Shown here: positions 49,435 through 58,382 of the stretch, one piece after another
How the letters are laid out: each line of letters opens with the position of its first letter
How positions within the stretch are numbered: position 1 is the stretch's first letter
Assembly: GCF_012641475.1 (NCBI RefSeq)
Contig: NZ_JABAIL010000002.1
Location: 631,449 to 695,448 of the forward strand
Origin: Flammeovirga agarivorans
GTDB taxonomy: Bacteria > Bacteroidota > Bacteroidia > Cytophagales > Flammeovirgaceae
Direction: 5' to 3'
Length of the DNA stretch: 64,000 nt
The notes under the pieces: generated by a model
What the model saw: the letters and a program-made list of their open reading frames with translations, nothing else
What the model was told of the DNA's origin: nothing
The model's database searches: none
Program-made: the position numbers and the translations under genes

Positions 49435-50535
49435 TTACCACTGCCCTTCGAAAATCTCTAGAATTGCCGCTTCTACCAAAGTATCCTTACCTTTTTCATT
49501 ATCAGAAGGTTGCTGCGTAACATAAATATCTGGAGGAACTCCCAATTCAAAATCTAAATCTCCATCTACTGAACGGGTTTGTGTCACAGACATTCGGTAA
49601 TACCATCCGTTTGGTAACTGTCCTCCTCTTGGAGCTCCCAAACCACCTCCAGTAGGAACTCCAATGATTTTCACTGGTCTTAATTTCTTTACAGCTTGTA
49701 ATGCAGTCGCAAAGTACGATGTTGCACTGTAACACCCACGATCAGTCAATACCACAATTTTACCAGGGTAATACAAGCCTTCAGGATCAATATCAGCAGG
49801 AATCCAATCATCAAAATCATTAGGTCCTGGACCCACCTTATTTCTACTATAGTATAAAGTAGTATTACCGGCATCTTTAGGAATAAACCTGCTACATAAT
49901 TTAAAAATATTCAAAGGAGATCCTCCTCCATTACTTCTCACATCAAATATCATCCCTTCTGTAACAGAACCATACCTTGAGATAACGTAGTCTATATCAT
50001 AACTAGAAATCATAGAAGAAAAACTACTATATCTCACATATGCTATACCTTTATTTTCACCATTTATCTCTTTAACTAAGATTTTCTTTTCATTATCTGC
50101 TGTATCAATAACGTGGATAAGATCATTAGTCAAAGGGCCTGTCTGATAGTATTGATCACTTAAATAATTGGCTCTGATTGTTCTTGTATCATAATTAGAA
50201 TCAGGAACAGCTAATTCAGGATACCTTGATACACTGAATGGAGAATATAAATTAACATGACCATCCTCCAGTGTTTTCATCATGTTAAACATTTCATGGA
50301 AAAATTCTTCTGCATACATATCGTCAGAAACTCTACGATTATAAACTGTATACACACTATCCCAGTCAATGTTCTTTAAATCAAAATATGAATATTGGTC
50401 TTTTGTCTTTTGCCATAAATACTCAAAAGATGCTCTATGACCCGAGGATGGATCTTTTTCAATAAATAAACTCTCACAGCTACTTGTAATAAGGAGAGCA
50501 AATAATGAAATACTTAATATTTTAAACTTTTTCAT
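49435..50535 (-). CDS. S41-family (tail-specific) peptidase lipoprotein
   Basis: This is an exported serine protease of the C-terminal-processing family. The 366 residues have a lipoprotein signal with lipobox LITSSC (Cys20). An N-terminal helical domain follows, then the catalytic core with IFDVRSNGGGSPLN, IVVLTDRGCYSATSYFATAL (nucleophile Ser) and IIGVPTGGGLGAPRGG. No PDZ domain is seen between, unlike classical CtpA. It starts four bases after the upstream barrel gene, in the same operon. It is likely anchored to a membrane facing the periplasm or surface. Confidence 0.88.
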   Translation of the reverse strand: MKKFKILSISLFALLITSSCESLFIEKDPSSGHRASFEYLWQKTKDQYSYFDLKNIDWDSVYTVYNRRVSDDMYAEEFFHEMFNMMKTLEDGHVNLYSPFSVSRYPELAVPDSNYDTRTIRANYLSDQYYQTGPLTNDLIHVIDTADNEKKILVKEINGENKGIAYVRYSSFSSMISSYDIDYVISRYGSVTEGMIFDVRSNGGGSPLNIFKLCSRFIPKDAGNTTLYYSRNKVGPGPNDFDDWIPADIDPEGLYYPGKIVVLTDRGCYSATSYFATALQAVKKLRPVKIIGVPTGGGLGAPRGGQLPNGWYYRMSVTQTRSVDGDLDFELGVPPDIYVTQQPSDNEKGKDTLVEAAILEIFEGQW

Positions 50536-50539
50536 GTTT

Positions 50540-51415
50540 CTATTTCTTTCCTGTTACATTAAACATAAATGCTAATCCGAGTCTATGATAAGCTCCTTGA
50601 GTTTTACCACTACTGCCTTCATTAACCGCCCAATATTTCCACTCATACTGTAAACGGAAGGCATTTTTATTATGTAAATGATAATAGAAGTCTAATCGGG
50701 AATCAAACTGCACTAGTTCACCAATAAAAGCGAATTCATGTTTTCCTCCTCCAGAGATAAAATTAGCTCCTGTAGTAAAATCACTAATCGTATTATAACT
50801 AGGCCGCATATAAGTACCAAATAGCGGAAGCGATATTGTCCATTGAAATGTCATATCTCTATCACGCTTCCTAAAGAACTTTCCATTCTGTTTCAAAGAA
50901 ACATCCCATCCTAACTGACCTGATATACCATAGCCACTTACATATTCAAAATTTAAAGCTGAGTTAGTATATGAGAAATTCCCTCTGTAATTACCAGAGA
51001 AGTCTATTGCTCCACCAACTTTTAAAAATGCATTATTTGTATTCTTAAATACCGGGTTCACTTTCCATAATGCATGAATATGAACAGGAACATAATAAAA
51101 TATGTTACCACCTGTATCTGTGGTTCCTGAAAGGTCTGTGAACATACGTCCCAAATCAAAACCTCCATCCATTAAAAATTCAAAATCATCTGAAGTCGCC
51201 AAATACCCGGTCGTACCTCCTATACCAAAACCTTTGTAGGTTAATGGTGAAAAAGCTTGATCCTTTGAAGTAGTGCTAGGATTTGTATTTACCCCTAGAA
51301 GAATATAATGTGTCTTTTTAGGTCTAGTAGTACTCTCTTCTTGAGCGAATAGATTTGAGTAACAGGTCAAAAAGAGTAGTAATATTATAGGCCAAAAGCC
51401 TGATAATTTATTCAT
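50540..51415 (-). CDS. Outer-membrane beta-barrel protein of unknown function
   Basis: From the ATG at 51415 the protein is 291 residues, with a signal peptide (MNKLSGFWPIILLLFLTCYSNLFAQ). Strand-rich alternation follows (GGTTGYLATSDDFEFLMDGGFDLG; YYVPVHIHALWKVNP; GQLGWDVSLKQNG; FAFIGELVQFDSRLDFYYHL), ending with a terminal strand GLAFMFNV. Upstream in-frame ATG (51451) adds 12 residues, but the signal begins at 51415. It is followed within four bases by the S41 lipoprotein. No family recognised. Confidence 0.8.
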   Translation of the reverse strand: MNKLSGFWPIILLLFLTCYSNLFAQEESTTRPKKTHYILLGVNTNPSTTSKDQAFSPLTYKGFGIGGTTGYLATSDDFEFLMDGGFDLGRMFTDLSGTTDTGGNIFYYVPVHIHALWKVNPVFKNTNNAFLKVGGAIDFSGNYRGNFSYTNSALNFEYVSGYGISGQLGWDVSLKQNGKFFRKRDRDMTFQWTISLPLFGTYMRPSYNTISDFTTGANFISGGGKHEFAFIGELVQFDSRLDFYYHLHNKNAFRLQYEWKYWAVNEGSSGKTQGAYHRLGLAFMFNVTGKK

Positions 51416-51592
51416 CAGTGTATTGATAATAGTTTGAATAAAATAAATCACTGGAAAAGTTCAGCTGATTTTTTCTATTGTAATTGAGAGAATATATATT
51501 TAAAATAACGAACGTTTTGATAAATGAAAAGAATGTTCTGATCTCTTTTAATAATTTTCTTGAAAGACTTTTACTTAACAGCTCTCTATCTA

Positions 51593-53059
51593 ATGCCTAA
51601 AAAACAAATCTTATTCATCTTACTATTATCAATAGCATTCACATCAAAATCACAAACAGGACGTTATTGGTCCAATAGCTTTAATACTGATGCAAGTCTT
51701 TTGTCGGGGGCTGTTGTTGGTGGCGGTAGTGGTATTGCAGCCATTTTTTATAATCCTGCTCAAATCGCAGATATTGATTATCAGAAGTTCTCTATTTCAG
51801 CCAATATCTTCAGTATGTACATTTTCCGATATGAAAACGGACTGGGAGGAGGCAATCATTATGGGGATTGGAATTTTCAGGTACAACCAAGATTTGTAGC
51901 TTTCTTATTACGTCCTAAAAACTGGACAAACACTAGTATTGAGTTAGCAAGTTTTACCAGAGACAATGTAAATACTGAACTACGAAGCAGAACAAACAAA
52001 CAATTAGATTTTATAGATATTACCCCAGGGCCTGAAGAATATTTGGGAGATTATTATTATCGAATGGATTACGAAGATTATTGGTTAAGTATTGGTATTG
52101 CAAAAAAGTTTTCCAATAATTTCAGCATTGGACTAAGTGGTTATCACTCTTATATCTCCATTAAATATGATTATATCATCGAAGCCAATGCCTACAATTT
52201 AGATAACCAAAATACTGATGAATTTTATGTAGCTCAATTCAAAAACTCACAAAGTATCACAGGATATACCTCTAGGCTCTTGTTTAAACTGGGTTTGAAG
52301 TATGAATGGAACAAATGGAACTTTGGTCTAGCGATACAGTCTCCTTCTATTAAATACGCCGGTGAGTCTAACGTTTACAGAGAAGTTTCACTACAGAATG
52401 TCCACAACCAAAACAATGAACTGATTCCAAATATGTTAGTCAGTGAATATCAAGAAGATTTAGTCACTAACTTTAAAGATCCATTCAGTATCTCATTTGG
52501 AGCTACTTTCTCACATAAAACTTCGTCTTATTATTTCACTGGAGAATATTTCGGAAAATTAGATAGCTACTTAAATATCAAAGATATGGCTCCTGGTCCA
52601 TTCGTTTCTAACAATCAGTTAAGTATTAGGACTGACAACTGGCTGGATTATTATGCTCAAAACAATCAGGTCACCAACTTTGCTTTTGGGTACAGGAATA
52701 TTCTAACAGATAAAATAGAGCTTATGGCTGGTTTTCGAACCGATTTTTCTTACGACAAATATGATGGCGGGTATGATAATCAATACCCCTCGAAAATTAC
52801 AACATTCTCTGTTGACCAATATCACACTACAATTGGTGGACAGTTTACAATTCTAAAAACTGATATCATCACAGGGATTCAATGGTCATTTGCCCAAGGT
52901 AAAAACCTAAGACAGGTTGCTAATTTTAGTGAACCTGTTGAATTTTCTCCTTCCGATCGAATAGTTTTGCAAGGTCATAGAAATAATAGCATGAATATGA
53001 GAGAAAATACACTCAGCTTGTTTCTTGGATTTACTTATAATATTGGTCAGGAGAAATAA
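51593..53059 (+). CDS. Outer-membrane protein, OmpP1/FadL-like
   Basis: The 488 residues start at ATG 51593 (MPKKQILFILLLSIAF signal); an in-frame TTG at 51560 adds 11 residues but is not needed. After the signal comes SLLSGAVVGGGSGIAAIFYNPAQIA, the N-terminal plug/hatch sequence typical of FadL/OmpP1 transporters of hydrophobic compounds. Then many aromatic-rich strands end in a barrel (LSLFLGFTYNIG). A fatty-acid or hydrocarbon transport role is inferred. It heads a plus-strand run of five genes. Confidence 0.82.
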   Translation: MPKKQILFILLLSIAFTSKSQTGRYWSNSFNTDASLLSGAVVGGGSGIAAIFYNPAQIADIDYQKFSISANIFSMYIFRYENGLGGGNHYGDWNFQVQPRFVAFLLRPKNWTNTSIELASFTRDNVNTELRSRTNKQLDFIDITPGPEEYLGDYYYRMDYEDYWLSIGIAKKFSNNFSIGLSGYHSYISIKYDYIIEANAYNLDNQNTDEFYVAQFKNSQSITGYTSRLLFKLGLKYEWNKWNFGLAIQSPSIKYAGESNVYREVSLQNVHNQNNELIPNMLVSEYQEDLVTNFKDPFSISFGATFSHKTSSYYFTGEYFGKLDSYLNIKDMAPGPFVSNNQLSIRTDNWLDYYAQNNQVTNFAFGYRNILTDKIELMAGFRTDFSYDKYDGGYDNQYPSKITTFSVDQYHTTIGGQFTILKTDIITGIQWSFAQGKNLRQVANFSEPVEFSPSDRIVLQGHRNNSMNMRENTLSLFLGFTYNIGQEK

Positions 53060-53064
53060 ACAGC

Positions 53065-53562
53065 ATGAATATCTGGGAAAGGTTTATTCGTTTCTTCAAA
53101 AAAGAAGATGTAAATTATTGGGACGGAAAATTTGATGAAAATAATGTTCGACATCGTTTTGAAGAACTTCAAACCTCTTATAATTTACTACACGACGAAA
53201 AAGAACTTCGAGAACGAAACAGTAAACCTACAAACATCATTGGAAACTATGCTGTTTTTGGGCATAATCCTTGGGATAGTACAAGTGAGTATACGGGCAA
53301 TGTTTCTATTCAGGAATTGGATAAAAATAAGTTTCACATTGATTGGACAGTAGGTTTTAGTGACTATTATCAAAAAGGTACTGGCCAATGGATTAAAAAT
53401 TTCTTTGTTGTGAATTTTGACTACAAAGACAACCAACAGACTTACAAAGGAGTAGTGATCTACAAAAGTATTGATGATGAAACTTTAGAAGGTTTTTGGA
53501 TTGAAGAAGGTATATTTGAAGTCGGATTTGAACGCTTAACCTTGAAAAATAGATTGATTTAA
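53065..53562 (+). CDS. Small beta-rich protein of unknown function
   Basis: The 165 residues have no signal peptide and are mixed helix then beta. The second half, NYAVFGHNPWDSTSEYTGNVSIQ and DKNKFHIDWTVGF, then YKGVVIYKSIDDETLEGFWIEEGIFEVGFERL, reads like a lipocalin- or avidin-like strand series. It begins five bases after the FadL-like gene and two bases before the next gene, so the three are likely one transcript. The family is not recognised. Confidence 0.7.
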   Translation: MNIWERFIRFFKKEDVNYWDGKFDENNVRHRFEELQTSYNLLHDEKELRERNSKPTNIIGNYAVFGHNPWDSTSEYTGNVSIQELDKNKFHIDWTVGFSDYYQKGTGQWIKNFFVVNFDYKDNQQTYKGVVIYKSIDDETLEGFWIEEGIFEVGFERLTLKNRLI

Positions 53563-53564
53563 TC

Positions 53565-53786
53565 ATGAAACCAAAAGAAATATATTTAAAGCTTTTATCT
53601 GAAAAAGGTAATTCTAAAAACTTTGCCCAATACAATAAACTTTCTGACTACCAGAAAAAGTGTCTGTACAATTCTAATTACTGGAGAATCCAAACAGGAA
53701 ACGAAGCAATTGCAGTTCCAGAATCAGATACTTCTTATTGGGAAGATCTGGAGAAAAATTTGGAGAAATGTAATGAAGACAGTTAA
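53565..53786 (+). CDS. Small hypothetical protein
   Basis: This 73-residue product is charged and mostly helical (KPKEIYLKLLSEKGNSKNF, then YQKKCLYNSNYWRI, then ESDTSYWEDLEKNLEKC). It has no family I recognise. Translation is supported by its tight position, two bases after the previous stop and 38 bases before the DivIVA-like gene, with good frame consistency. It may be an accessory of the neighbouring gene. Confidence 0.62.
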   Translation: MKPKEIYLKLLSEKGNSKNFAQYNKLSDYQKKCLYNSNYWRIQTGNEAIAVPESDTSYWEDLEKNLEKCNEDS

Positions 53787-53824
53787 ATTACAGGTACTTT
53801 CTATTACTACTAGACAATAAAACC

Positions 53825-54478
53825 ATGAGTATTGAACCAAATGATCTAATAAATCAAAGCTTCAAAAAGAAAATTTTCGGTGGCTACGACGCTAAAGATG
53901 TAACACGCATGTTACATACTGTTGCAAAAGAAATCGAAGGTTTAAGAGAACAAAACGATAGACTATTGATGGACCTGGATGATCACAAAAAACGTCTAGG
54001 GCAGTTTGAAAAACTTGAGGAGAAAATGATAGACTCTATCAACTCTGCAGAAGTAGCTAAGAAAAAGGCACTAAGAGATGTGGAAAAACATGCAGATACT
54101 ATCATTAAAACTGCACAACAAAGAGCTGATTTTATACTAAAAGAGGCAGAAGAAAGAGCAGATCATGCGATGAATGAAGTCCAAAAACGTTATAGAAGCG
54201 AAATGGATAAACTTCGTAAAGACACAACTATAATGAAAAGAGATTATCAGGCGATCGATAATTATTCTGATAAACTATTAAATGCACTTAGCGACATGGC
54301 TGAAAAGACTTTATCTGAAGCTCGTAGATTACAAGCTATTAAAGATATGGCTCACAACAACCAAGCAGCGGTGAAAATTCAGAAAGAGCGTACAAAAACA
54401 ATGTTAGAAAAAGTGATAGTAGATGAGTCTACTGAAACAAGCTTTTTCGAAGATTTGAATTTAGCAAAGCAATCATAG
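53825..54478 (+). CDS. DivIVA-domain-containing coiled-coil protein
   Basis: DivIVA-like proteins localise to curved membrane in Gram-positive bacteria; Bacteroidota carry short homologs whose role is less clear. The 217 residues start MSIEPNDLINQSFKKKIFGGYDAKDVTRMLHTV, in which FKKKIFGGYDAKDV is the DivIVA lipid-binding signature. From about residue 40 to 180 they form a long coiled coil (REQNDRLLMDLDDHKKRLGQFEKLEEKMI). Its stop codon abuts the ATG of folB, showing translational coupling. Confidence 0.9.
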   Translation: MSIEPNDLINQSFKKKIFGGYDAKDVTRMLHTVAKEIEGLREQNDRLLMDLDDHKKRLGQFEKLEEKMIDSINSAEVAKKKALRDVEKHADTIIKTAQQRADFILKEAEERADHAMNEVQKRYRSEMDKLRKDTTIMKRDYQAIDNYSDKLLNALSDMAEKTLSEARRLQAIKDMAHNNQAAVKIQKERTKTMLEKVIVDESTETSFFEDLNLAKQS

Positions 54479-54835
54479 ATGAAACATACTATTGCTCTAG
54501 AAGGATTAGAGTTTTTTGCATATCATGGCTTCTTTAAAGAAGAAAGAAAAATAGGCAACAAATATGGGGTTGATATCTTCGTAGATACTGACTTTAAAAA
54601 AGCAGCCCAAGAGGATGATCTTGATGGAACTATTAACTATATGGATCTATATGAGATTATTAAGAAGCATATGAGCATTTCTACAAAACTATTAGAAAAC
54701 ATTGCTCAGAATGTTGTAGATGATGTGTATGAAAAGTGGAGTAGCAACGTATTTAAAGTAGTAGTAAAAATTAAAAAATTTAACCCTCCTATCGGAGGTG
54801 TGTGCACAGCGTCTGTGATTACTATCGAACAGTAA
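54479..54835 (+). CDS. folB: Dihydroneopterin aldolase
   Basis: FolB converts 7,8-dihydroneopterin to 6-hydroxymethyl-7,8-dihydropterin in folate synthesis. The 118-residue length is canonical. Motifs seen are LEGLEFFAYHGFFKEERKIGNKYGVDI, with the catalytic Glu region, INYMDLYEII, and the C-terminal KKFNPPIGGV with the active Lys. The ATG begins immediately at the divIVA-like stop. The 3' end overlaps the converging MerR-type gene by 14 bases, an overlap typical of compact convergent pairs. Confidence 0.95.
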   Translation: MKHTIALEGLEFFAYHGFFKEERKIGNKYGVDIFVDTDFKKAAQEDDLDGTINYMDLYEIIKKHMSISTKLLENIAQNVVDDVYEKWSSNVFKVVVKIKKFNPPIGGVCTASVITIEQ

Positions 54836-55727
54836 CTCCTACTTCACTGATACTTTCAAGTAATTCTCTAAAGTATTGTAGTGAAGGAAGTACTTCCATA
54901 TTATCTTTCATTTTGTAGTCATTGCCTACAATTTGTCTACCTGTAAGAAGTATTTTCGATTCGGGGAATGTATCACCTAAGTCATCAATATATTTTTGCA
55001 TATCACCGATTTGTGCAATTGAAGTAGATACAGTTAACAAGAAATCAGCCTTTTTACTGTCGTACACTTGTTTTAACTCAACCATTGGAAGAGATTGACC
55101 AAGATAAATCACTTTGAAACCTCTTGCCCTAATCATGTAGGCAGCAAATAAAAGTGATATTTCATGCAACTCTCCATCTGGTAGAAAAAGCATAAATTCC
55201 GATTTCTGAGGATCAGGATCGACTACTTGTGCATCAATTGCGACTATTATTTTTTGACGTATCAGGTGTGATATGAAATGTTCTTGAGCGGGGGACACTG
55301 AACCTGTTAACCATAATACACCAACTCTATGCATAAAAGGCATGATAATGTGTATCATACTTTCTTCAAATCCTCTTTTAAGAATATTGCTCGCAATAAT
55401 CTTTTCGAAATGAGATTCATTGAACTCAAGCATAGCCATTGTTAAAGCACTGATCTGATCAAAATAGTTGTCATTAACATCAACAACCTTCAATACTTCC
55501 TCATGAATTTCTGCTTCGGTGAGTTTTGCGATCTTTGAAATTTTGAATCCGTTATTATTAAGTAATGACACATTCAACATCAATTTTAAATCGTCATCAT
55601 TGTAATATCTAATGTTTGTTTCTGATCGTTTCGGGGTTATAATTTTGTATCTTTGTTCCCATATTCTGATAGTATGAGCTTTCACTCCTGTTAAATGTTC
55701 TAAGTCTTTTATTGAATAGTTACTCAT
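54822..55727 (-). CDS. MerR-family regulator with B12-binding domain, CarH/LitR-like
   Basis: The 301 residues have a MerR HTH (about 1-70; YSIKDLEHLTGVKAHTIRIWEQRY) and then a four-helix plus Rossmann B12-binding module (about 90-290). The CarH core signature W139-x9-E149-H150 (GVLWLTGSVSPAQEHFISH) is present, and PDGELHEISL contains the cobalt-ligand His188 in ExH spacing. In Thermus CarH a second His directly after the Trp (H132) ligates the cobalt after light; here that residue is Leu140. CarH-like proteins repress carotenoid or other light-response genes in the dark using adenosylcobalamin. No carotenoid gene lies nearby. Confidence 0.88.
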   Translation of the reverse strand: MSNYSIKDLEHLTGVKAHTIRIWEQRYKIITPKRSETNIRYYNDDDLKLMLNVSLLNNNGFKISKIAKLTEAEIHEEVLKVVDVNDNYFDQISALTMAMLEFNESHFEKIIASNILKRGFEESMIHIIMPFMHRVGVLWLTGSVSPAQEHFISHLIRQKIIVAIDAQVVDPDPQKSEFMLFLPDGELHEISLLFAAYMIRARGFKVIYLGQSLPMVELKQVYDSKKADFLLTVSTSIAQIGDMQKYIDDLGDTFPESKILLTGRQIVGNDYKMKDNMEVLPSLQYFRELLESISEVGVTVR

Positions 55728-55778
55728 ATTATTATATTACTAAAAATTGATAACCTCTAAACAACTAGAATCGATCAA

Positions 55779-56594
55779 TTGTTTTATTTATTGAAAAATA
55801 TTCAAACAAATTTTCAAGGATTCCGTGTAATGGGCACAGGTCCAAGACTATTAATTTGTTTTCATGGGTATGGTCAAACAGTAGATGTTTTTTCCCCTCT
55901 TTCTAAGATGCAAGATAAGTACACTCTGTTATCTATTGCTCTACCCTATCATAGTGATAACTATGCTTTGGATAGAAAGCTTAGTGTCAATTACCCGTTA
56001 GGGATCTATCATTTCATTTTATATTTCGCTAAGAAACATCAATTCAACAGCTGGGAAATTTGTGGCTATTCAATTGGAGCTAGATTAGCACAATTCTGTT
56101 ATACACAAAATCCCAAAAAGTGTGATGCCTTATATTTAGTGGCTCCAGATGGAGTTGGTCAAAATTACTTTTTCTCTACTGTAACACATCGTTTGTTTAA
56201 TCCTTTATTTAAGAAAGTGATGAAACGAAGCGACTTATTAATTAAAAGTATTCAACTCATCCGTAAAACTAGAGTAATTTCAGCATCCTTGTCATCATTT
56301 GCCCAACAAAATATAGGATCAAAAGAACAATCACAGAAAGTAGCAAATACATGGATTGCTCTTAGAAAAGCTAAAATTTCTAATTCAAAATTATTGTACT
56401 ACCTCGAAGAATACAATACCCCCTACTTTCTGGTTAGAGGGAAATTTGATAAAATCATAACAGCAAAAAAGCTAAGAGGATTCACAAAAAAAGCACCTGT
56501 ATATAGGGTGATAGCCTTACCTGCTAATCATGTATCTGTCCTCACTTCATTCTTTCAGTGGTTTAAAGAAAAACGCCTAAAAAATGAAGACTAA
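55779..56594 (+). CDS. Alpha/beta hydrolase
   Basis: The 271-residue protein has the hydrolase fold: oxyanion segment LLICFHGYGQTVDVF, nucleophile elbow GYSIGARLAQF (Ser), the acid region LVRGKFDKIIT (Asp) and the catalytic His in ANHVSVLTSF. Substrate is unknown. The start is uncertain: the open frame begins at TTG 55779, another TTG is at 55791, and the first ATG (55830) would lose the beta strand FQGFRVMG. It diverges from the CarH-like gene by about 50 bases. Confidence 0.82.
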   Translation: MFYLLKNIQTNFQGFRVMGTGPRLLICFHGYGQTVDVFSPLSKMQDKYTLLSIALPYHSDNYALDRKLSVNYPLGIYHFILYFAKKHQFNSWEICGYSIGARLAQFCYTQNPKKCDALYLVAPDGVGQNYFFSTVTHRLFNPLFKKVMKRSDLLIKSIQLIRKTRVISASLSSFAQQNIGSKEQSQKVANTWIALRKAKISNSKLLYYLEEYNTPYFLVRGKFDKIITAKKLRGFTKKAPVYRVIALPANHVSVLTSFFQWFKEKRLKNED

Positions 56595-56597
56595 AAA

Positions 56598-56624
56598 AAC
56601 CGTCACTTCTTACAAATGACGGTT
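56598..56624. terminator. Hairpin terminator between hydrolase and membrane protein
   Basis: 8-bp perfect stem AACCGTCA (56598-56605) with TGACGGTT (56617-56624), A-tract before and T-rich after, between convergent genes. Confidence 0.75.
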
Positions 56625-56644
56625 CTCTTATATATTCTTTTTTA

Positions 56645-57187
56645 TTAAGCCTCAGTACTTGTAGCTGCTACAAATCCTTTACGCTCTAATAATTTCATCA
56701 TAAACTTCTCTTGTCCATTATTAAAAATAGAGAATGGAAGGTATAATGGCATTCCTAACTTTGAAGCAAAGAATTTTTGAATCTTTGATGCCTCAATATT
56801 GTCGTTACCTAAAATTAATACAAAAGCATCTTTTTCAACTTTTACGCTTTTTACCATTTCCCATTTTAATGGCATTCCTTCTTTTGCATTTTTCTTCATC
56901 ATGATAAATCTACTATCGATTTCATATGATAATTTCTCGAAAAACACTTTAGATTGTTCCATTTGTGTAGCTCCCATAAATTGAGCCCACCAGAATAAAA
57001 CATATAATACAGATAGAAAAATTGCTCCTCCAATTAACCACCAACGACCTGGCTCCCAAGCTGCACCTGCAATTGCGATAGCACCAGGAATTAACCAGAA
57101 CCACCATAATTCTTTCATTACACCCATTAAACCTAGTTTAACATATGTGTTGGCTTCCAGTTGATACTTCTTTGTTTTGATTGTCAT
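56645..57187 (-). CDS. Membrane protein with a C-terminal YcxB-like region
   Basis: The 180 residues have two hydrophobic helices (about 27-45 and 50-70; WFWLIPGAIAIAGA, WLIGGAIFLSVLYVLFW). The soluble part, LSYEIDSRFIMMKKNAKEGMPLKWEMVKSVKVEKDAFVLIL, is a PH-like pattern seen in YcxB-family proteins. It lies 13 bases after nadC on the same strand and is probably co-transcribed. Function unknown. Confidence 0.78.
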   Translation of the reverse strand: MTIKTKKYQLEANTYVKLGLMGVMKELWWFWLIPGAIAIAGAAWEPGRWWLIGGAIFLSVLYVLFWWAQFMGATQMEQSKVFFEKLSYEIDSRFIMMKKNAKEGMPLKWEMVKSVKVEKDAFVLILGNDNIEASKIQKFFASKLGMPLYLPFSIFNNGQEKFMMKLLERKGFVAATSTEA

Positions 57188-57200
57188 TTTTTTGTAATTC

Positions 57201-58058
57201 TTATTTCACAGCTTTTAAGCTGATATCTTTACTTAAACTTGAGTGTGTTAATGCTCCAAGAGAGATAAAATCTACTCCCGTTTTTGCGACATCGAGCACA
57301 ACATCTTCAGTAATACCTCCAGATGCTTCTGTTTGACACTGACCGTTAACCATATTTACTGCTTTCGACATAGTTTCCAAATCCATGTTGTCTAACATGA
57401 TAACATCAACATTTGCAGAAATTGCTTCTTGAACTTCTTGTAGATTTCTTGTTTCTACTTCAATTCTCAAATCTTTATTTTTTTCTGCTAAATATTCTTT
57501 TGTACCACTAACGGCTTTTTCAATGCTACCTGCATAATCAATATGATTATCTTTTAGCATGACCATATCGTATAATCCAAACCTATGATTTTGTCCTCCA
57601 CCGATATGAACTGCCCACTTCTCCATTAGACGGAAGTTTGGTGTAGTTTTACGTGTATCTAAAATCTTAGTATTCGTTTCTTTGATTAAATTAACGACTC
57701 TATTGGTATGAGTTGCGATACCACTCATTCTTTGAGCACAGTTTAAAGCAAGGCGTTCTCCCATTAAAATGGCCTGAGCATTACCTTTAATTTTCATCAC
57801 GATATCTCCATATTTCAAGGTATCGCCTTCTTCTACAAAAGTCTCGATCTCCATGTTGGGATCGATCGATAAAAAAATACGTTTAGCGACCTCGATTCCT
57901 GCGATCACTCCTTCATCTTTGAAAATCATTTGAGCAGATTCTACAGCATCTTTTGGTACTGCAGATAATGTTGAATGATCTCCATCTCCGATATCTTCCT
58001 TCAATCCACTCTGAATGAAGGCGTCGATTGCCTGTTCTGTTAAGTATTTTGGTTTCAC
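57201..58058 (-). CDS. nadC: Nicotinate-nucleotide diphosphorylase (carboxylating), quinolinate phosphoribosyltransferase
   Basis: NadC turns quinolinate and PRPP into nicotinate mononucleotide in de novo NAD synthesis. The start is taken as GTG at 58058, giving 285 residues, the normal length; an upstream ATG at 58166 would add a 36-residue hydrophobic stretch not found in the family. Signatures include DGDHSTLSAVP, ALNCAQRMSGIAT, LDTRKTTPNFR, HIGGGQNHRFGLYDMVMLKDNHI and SGGITED. It lies downstream of the candidate 6S-like RNA terminator. Confidence 0.92.
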   Translation of the reverse strand: MKPKYLTEQAIDAFIQSGLKEDIGDGDHSTLSAVPKDAVESAQMIFKDEGVIAGIEVAKRIFLSIDPNMEIETFVEEGDTLKYGDIVMKIKGNAQAILMGERLALNCAQRMSGIATHTNRVVNLIKETNTKILDTRKTTPNFRLMEKWAVHIGGGQNHRFGLYDMVMLKDNHIDYAGSIEKAVSGTKEYLAEKNKDLRIEVETRNLQEVQEAISANVDVIMLDNMDLETMSKAVNMVNGQCQTEASGGITEDVVLDVAKTGVDFISLGALTHSSLSKDISLKAVK

Positions 58059-58167
58059 GGACACAAAAGTAATGAATTGAATTAATTGTTCAGTAACTAT
58101 CAGGTGAGTTAAAACAAAAAATATCTTCAATTCATGTTTGTTAATACCGACAAAATTGTCGAACAAT

Positions 58168-58191
58168 AAAAAAAGCCATGCAATGCATCGC
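58168..58191 (-). terminator. Terminator hairpin following the candidate 6S-like RNA
   Basis: Minus-strand GCGATGC (58191-58185), ATT loop and GCATGGC (58181-58175) form a stem with one mismatch, followed by seven T's (58174-58168). It is placed to end a minus-strand transcript before nadC. Confidence 0.6.
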
Positions 58192-58200
58192 TTTCAAAGT

Positions 58201-58378
58201 AAAAAGGGTCGGTTGGAATTTCTCCTTTTATAACAGGTTTAGGCTTCCCTCATTATGTCGACCTTCCACTGTTAACATTCAAAAGAATGACTTTACAAAG
58301 TAAAGTTGAGGCCTGCTCTTCAAAACTCGGTACACCTTATATTAGTTCACGTTGAAAAATCCAATATGTGACCGACCC
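58201..58378 (-). ncRNA. Structured small RNA, candidate 6S-like (6S-Flavo type)
   Basis: About 178 bases in a non-coding gap fold as a rod on the minus strand. GGGTCGGT (58378-58371) pairs perfectly with ACCGACCC (58213-58206). TGGA/TCCA and TTT/AAA pairs continue the stem, and hairpins CTTTAC-TTT-GTAAAG (58305-58291) and CATTC-TTTT-GAATG (58289-58276) occupy the distal part. A bulged central segment reads GAGGGAAGCCTAAAC, close to the GAGAAGCCTTAAAAC of E. coli 6S. Five T's follow the closing stem. Size, rod shape and the upstream promoter suit 6S RNA, but I could not run a covariance search. It is not an SRP, tmRNA or RNase P core. Confidence 0.55.
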
Positions 58379-58382
58379 ATCA

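Noticed and set aside
58201-58378. SRP RNA, tmRNA or RNase P
   Set aside because: I see no SRP helix-8 GGAA/AGCA core and no tRNA-like ends, and the length is too short for tmRNA or RNase P.
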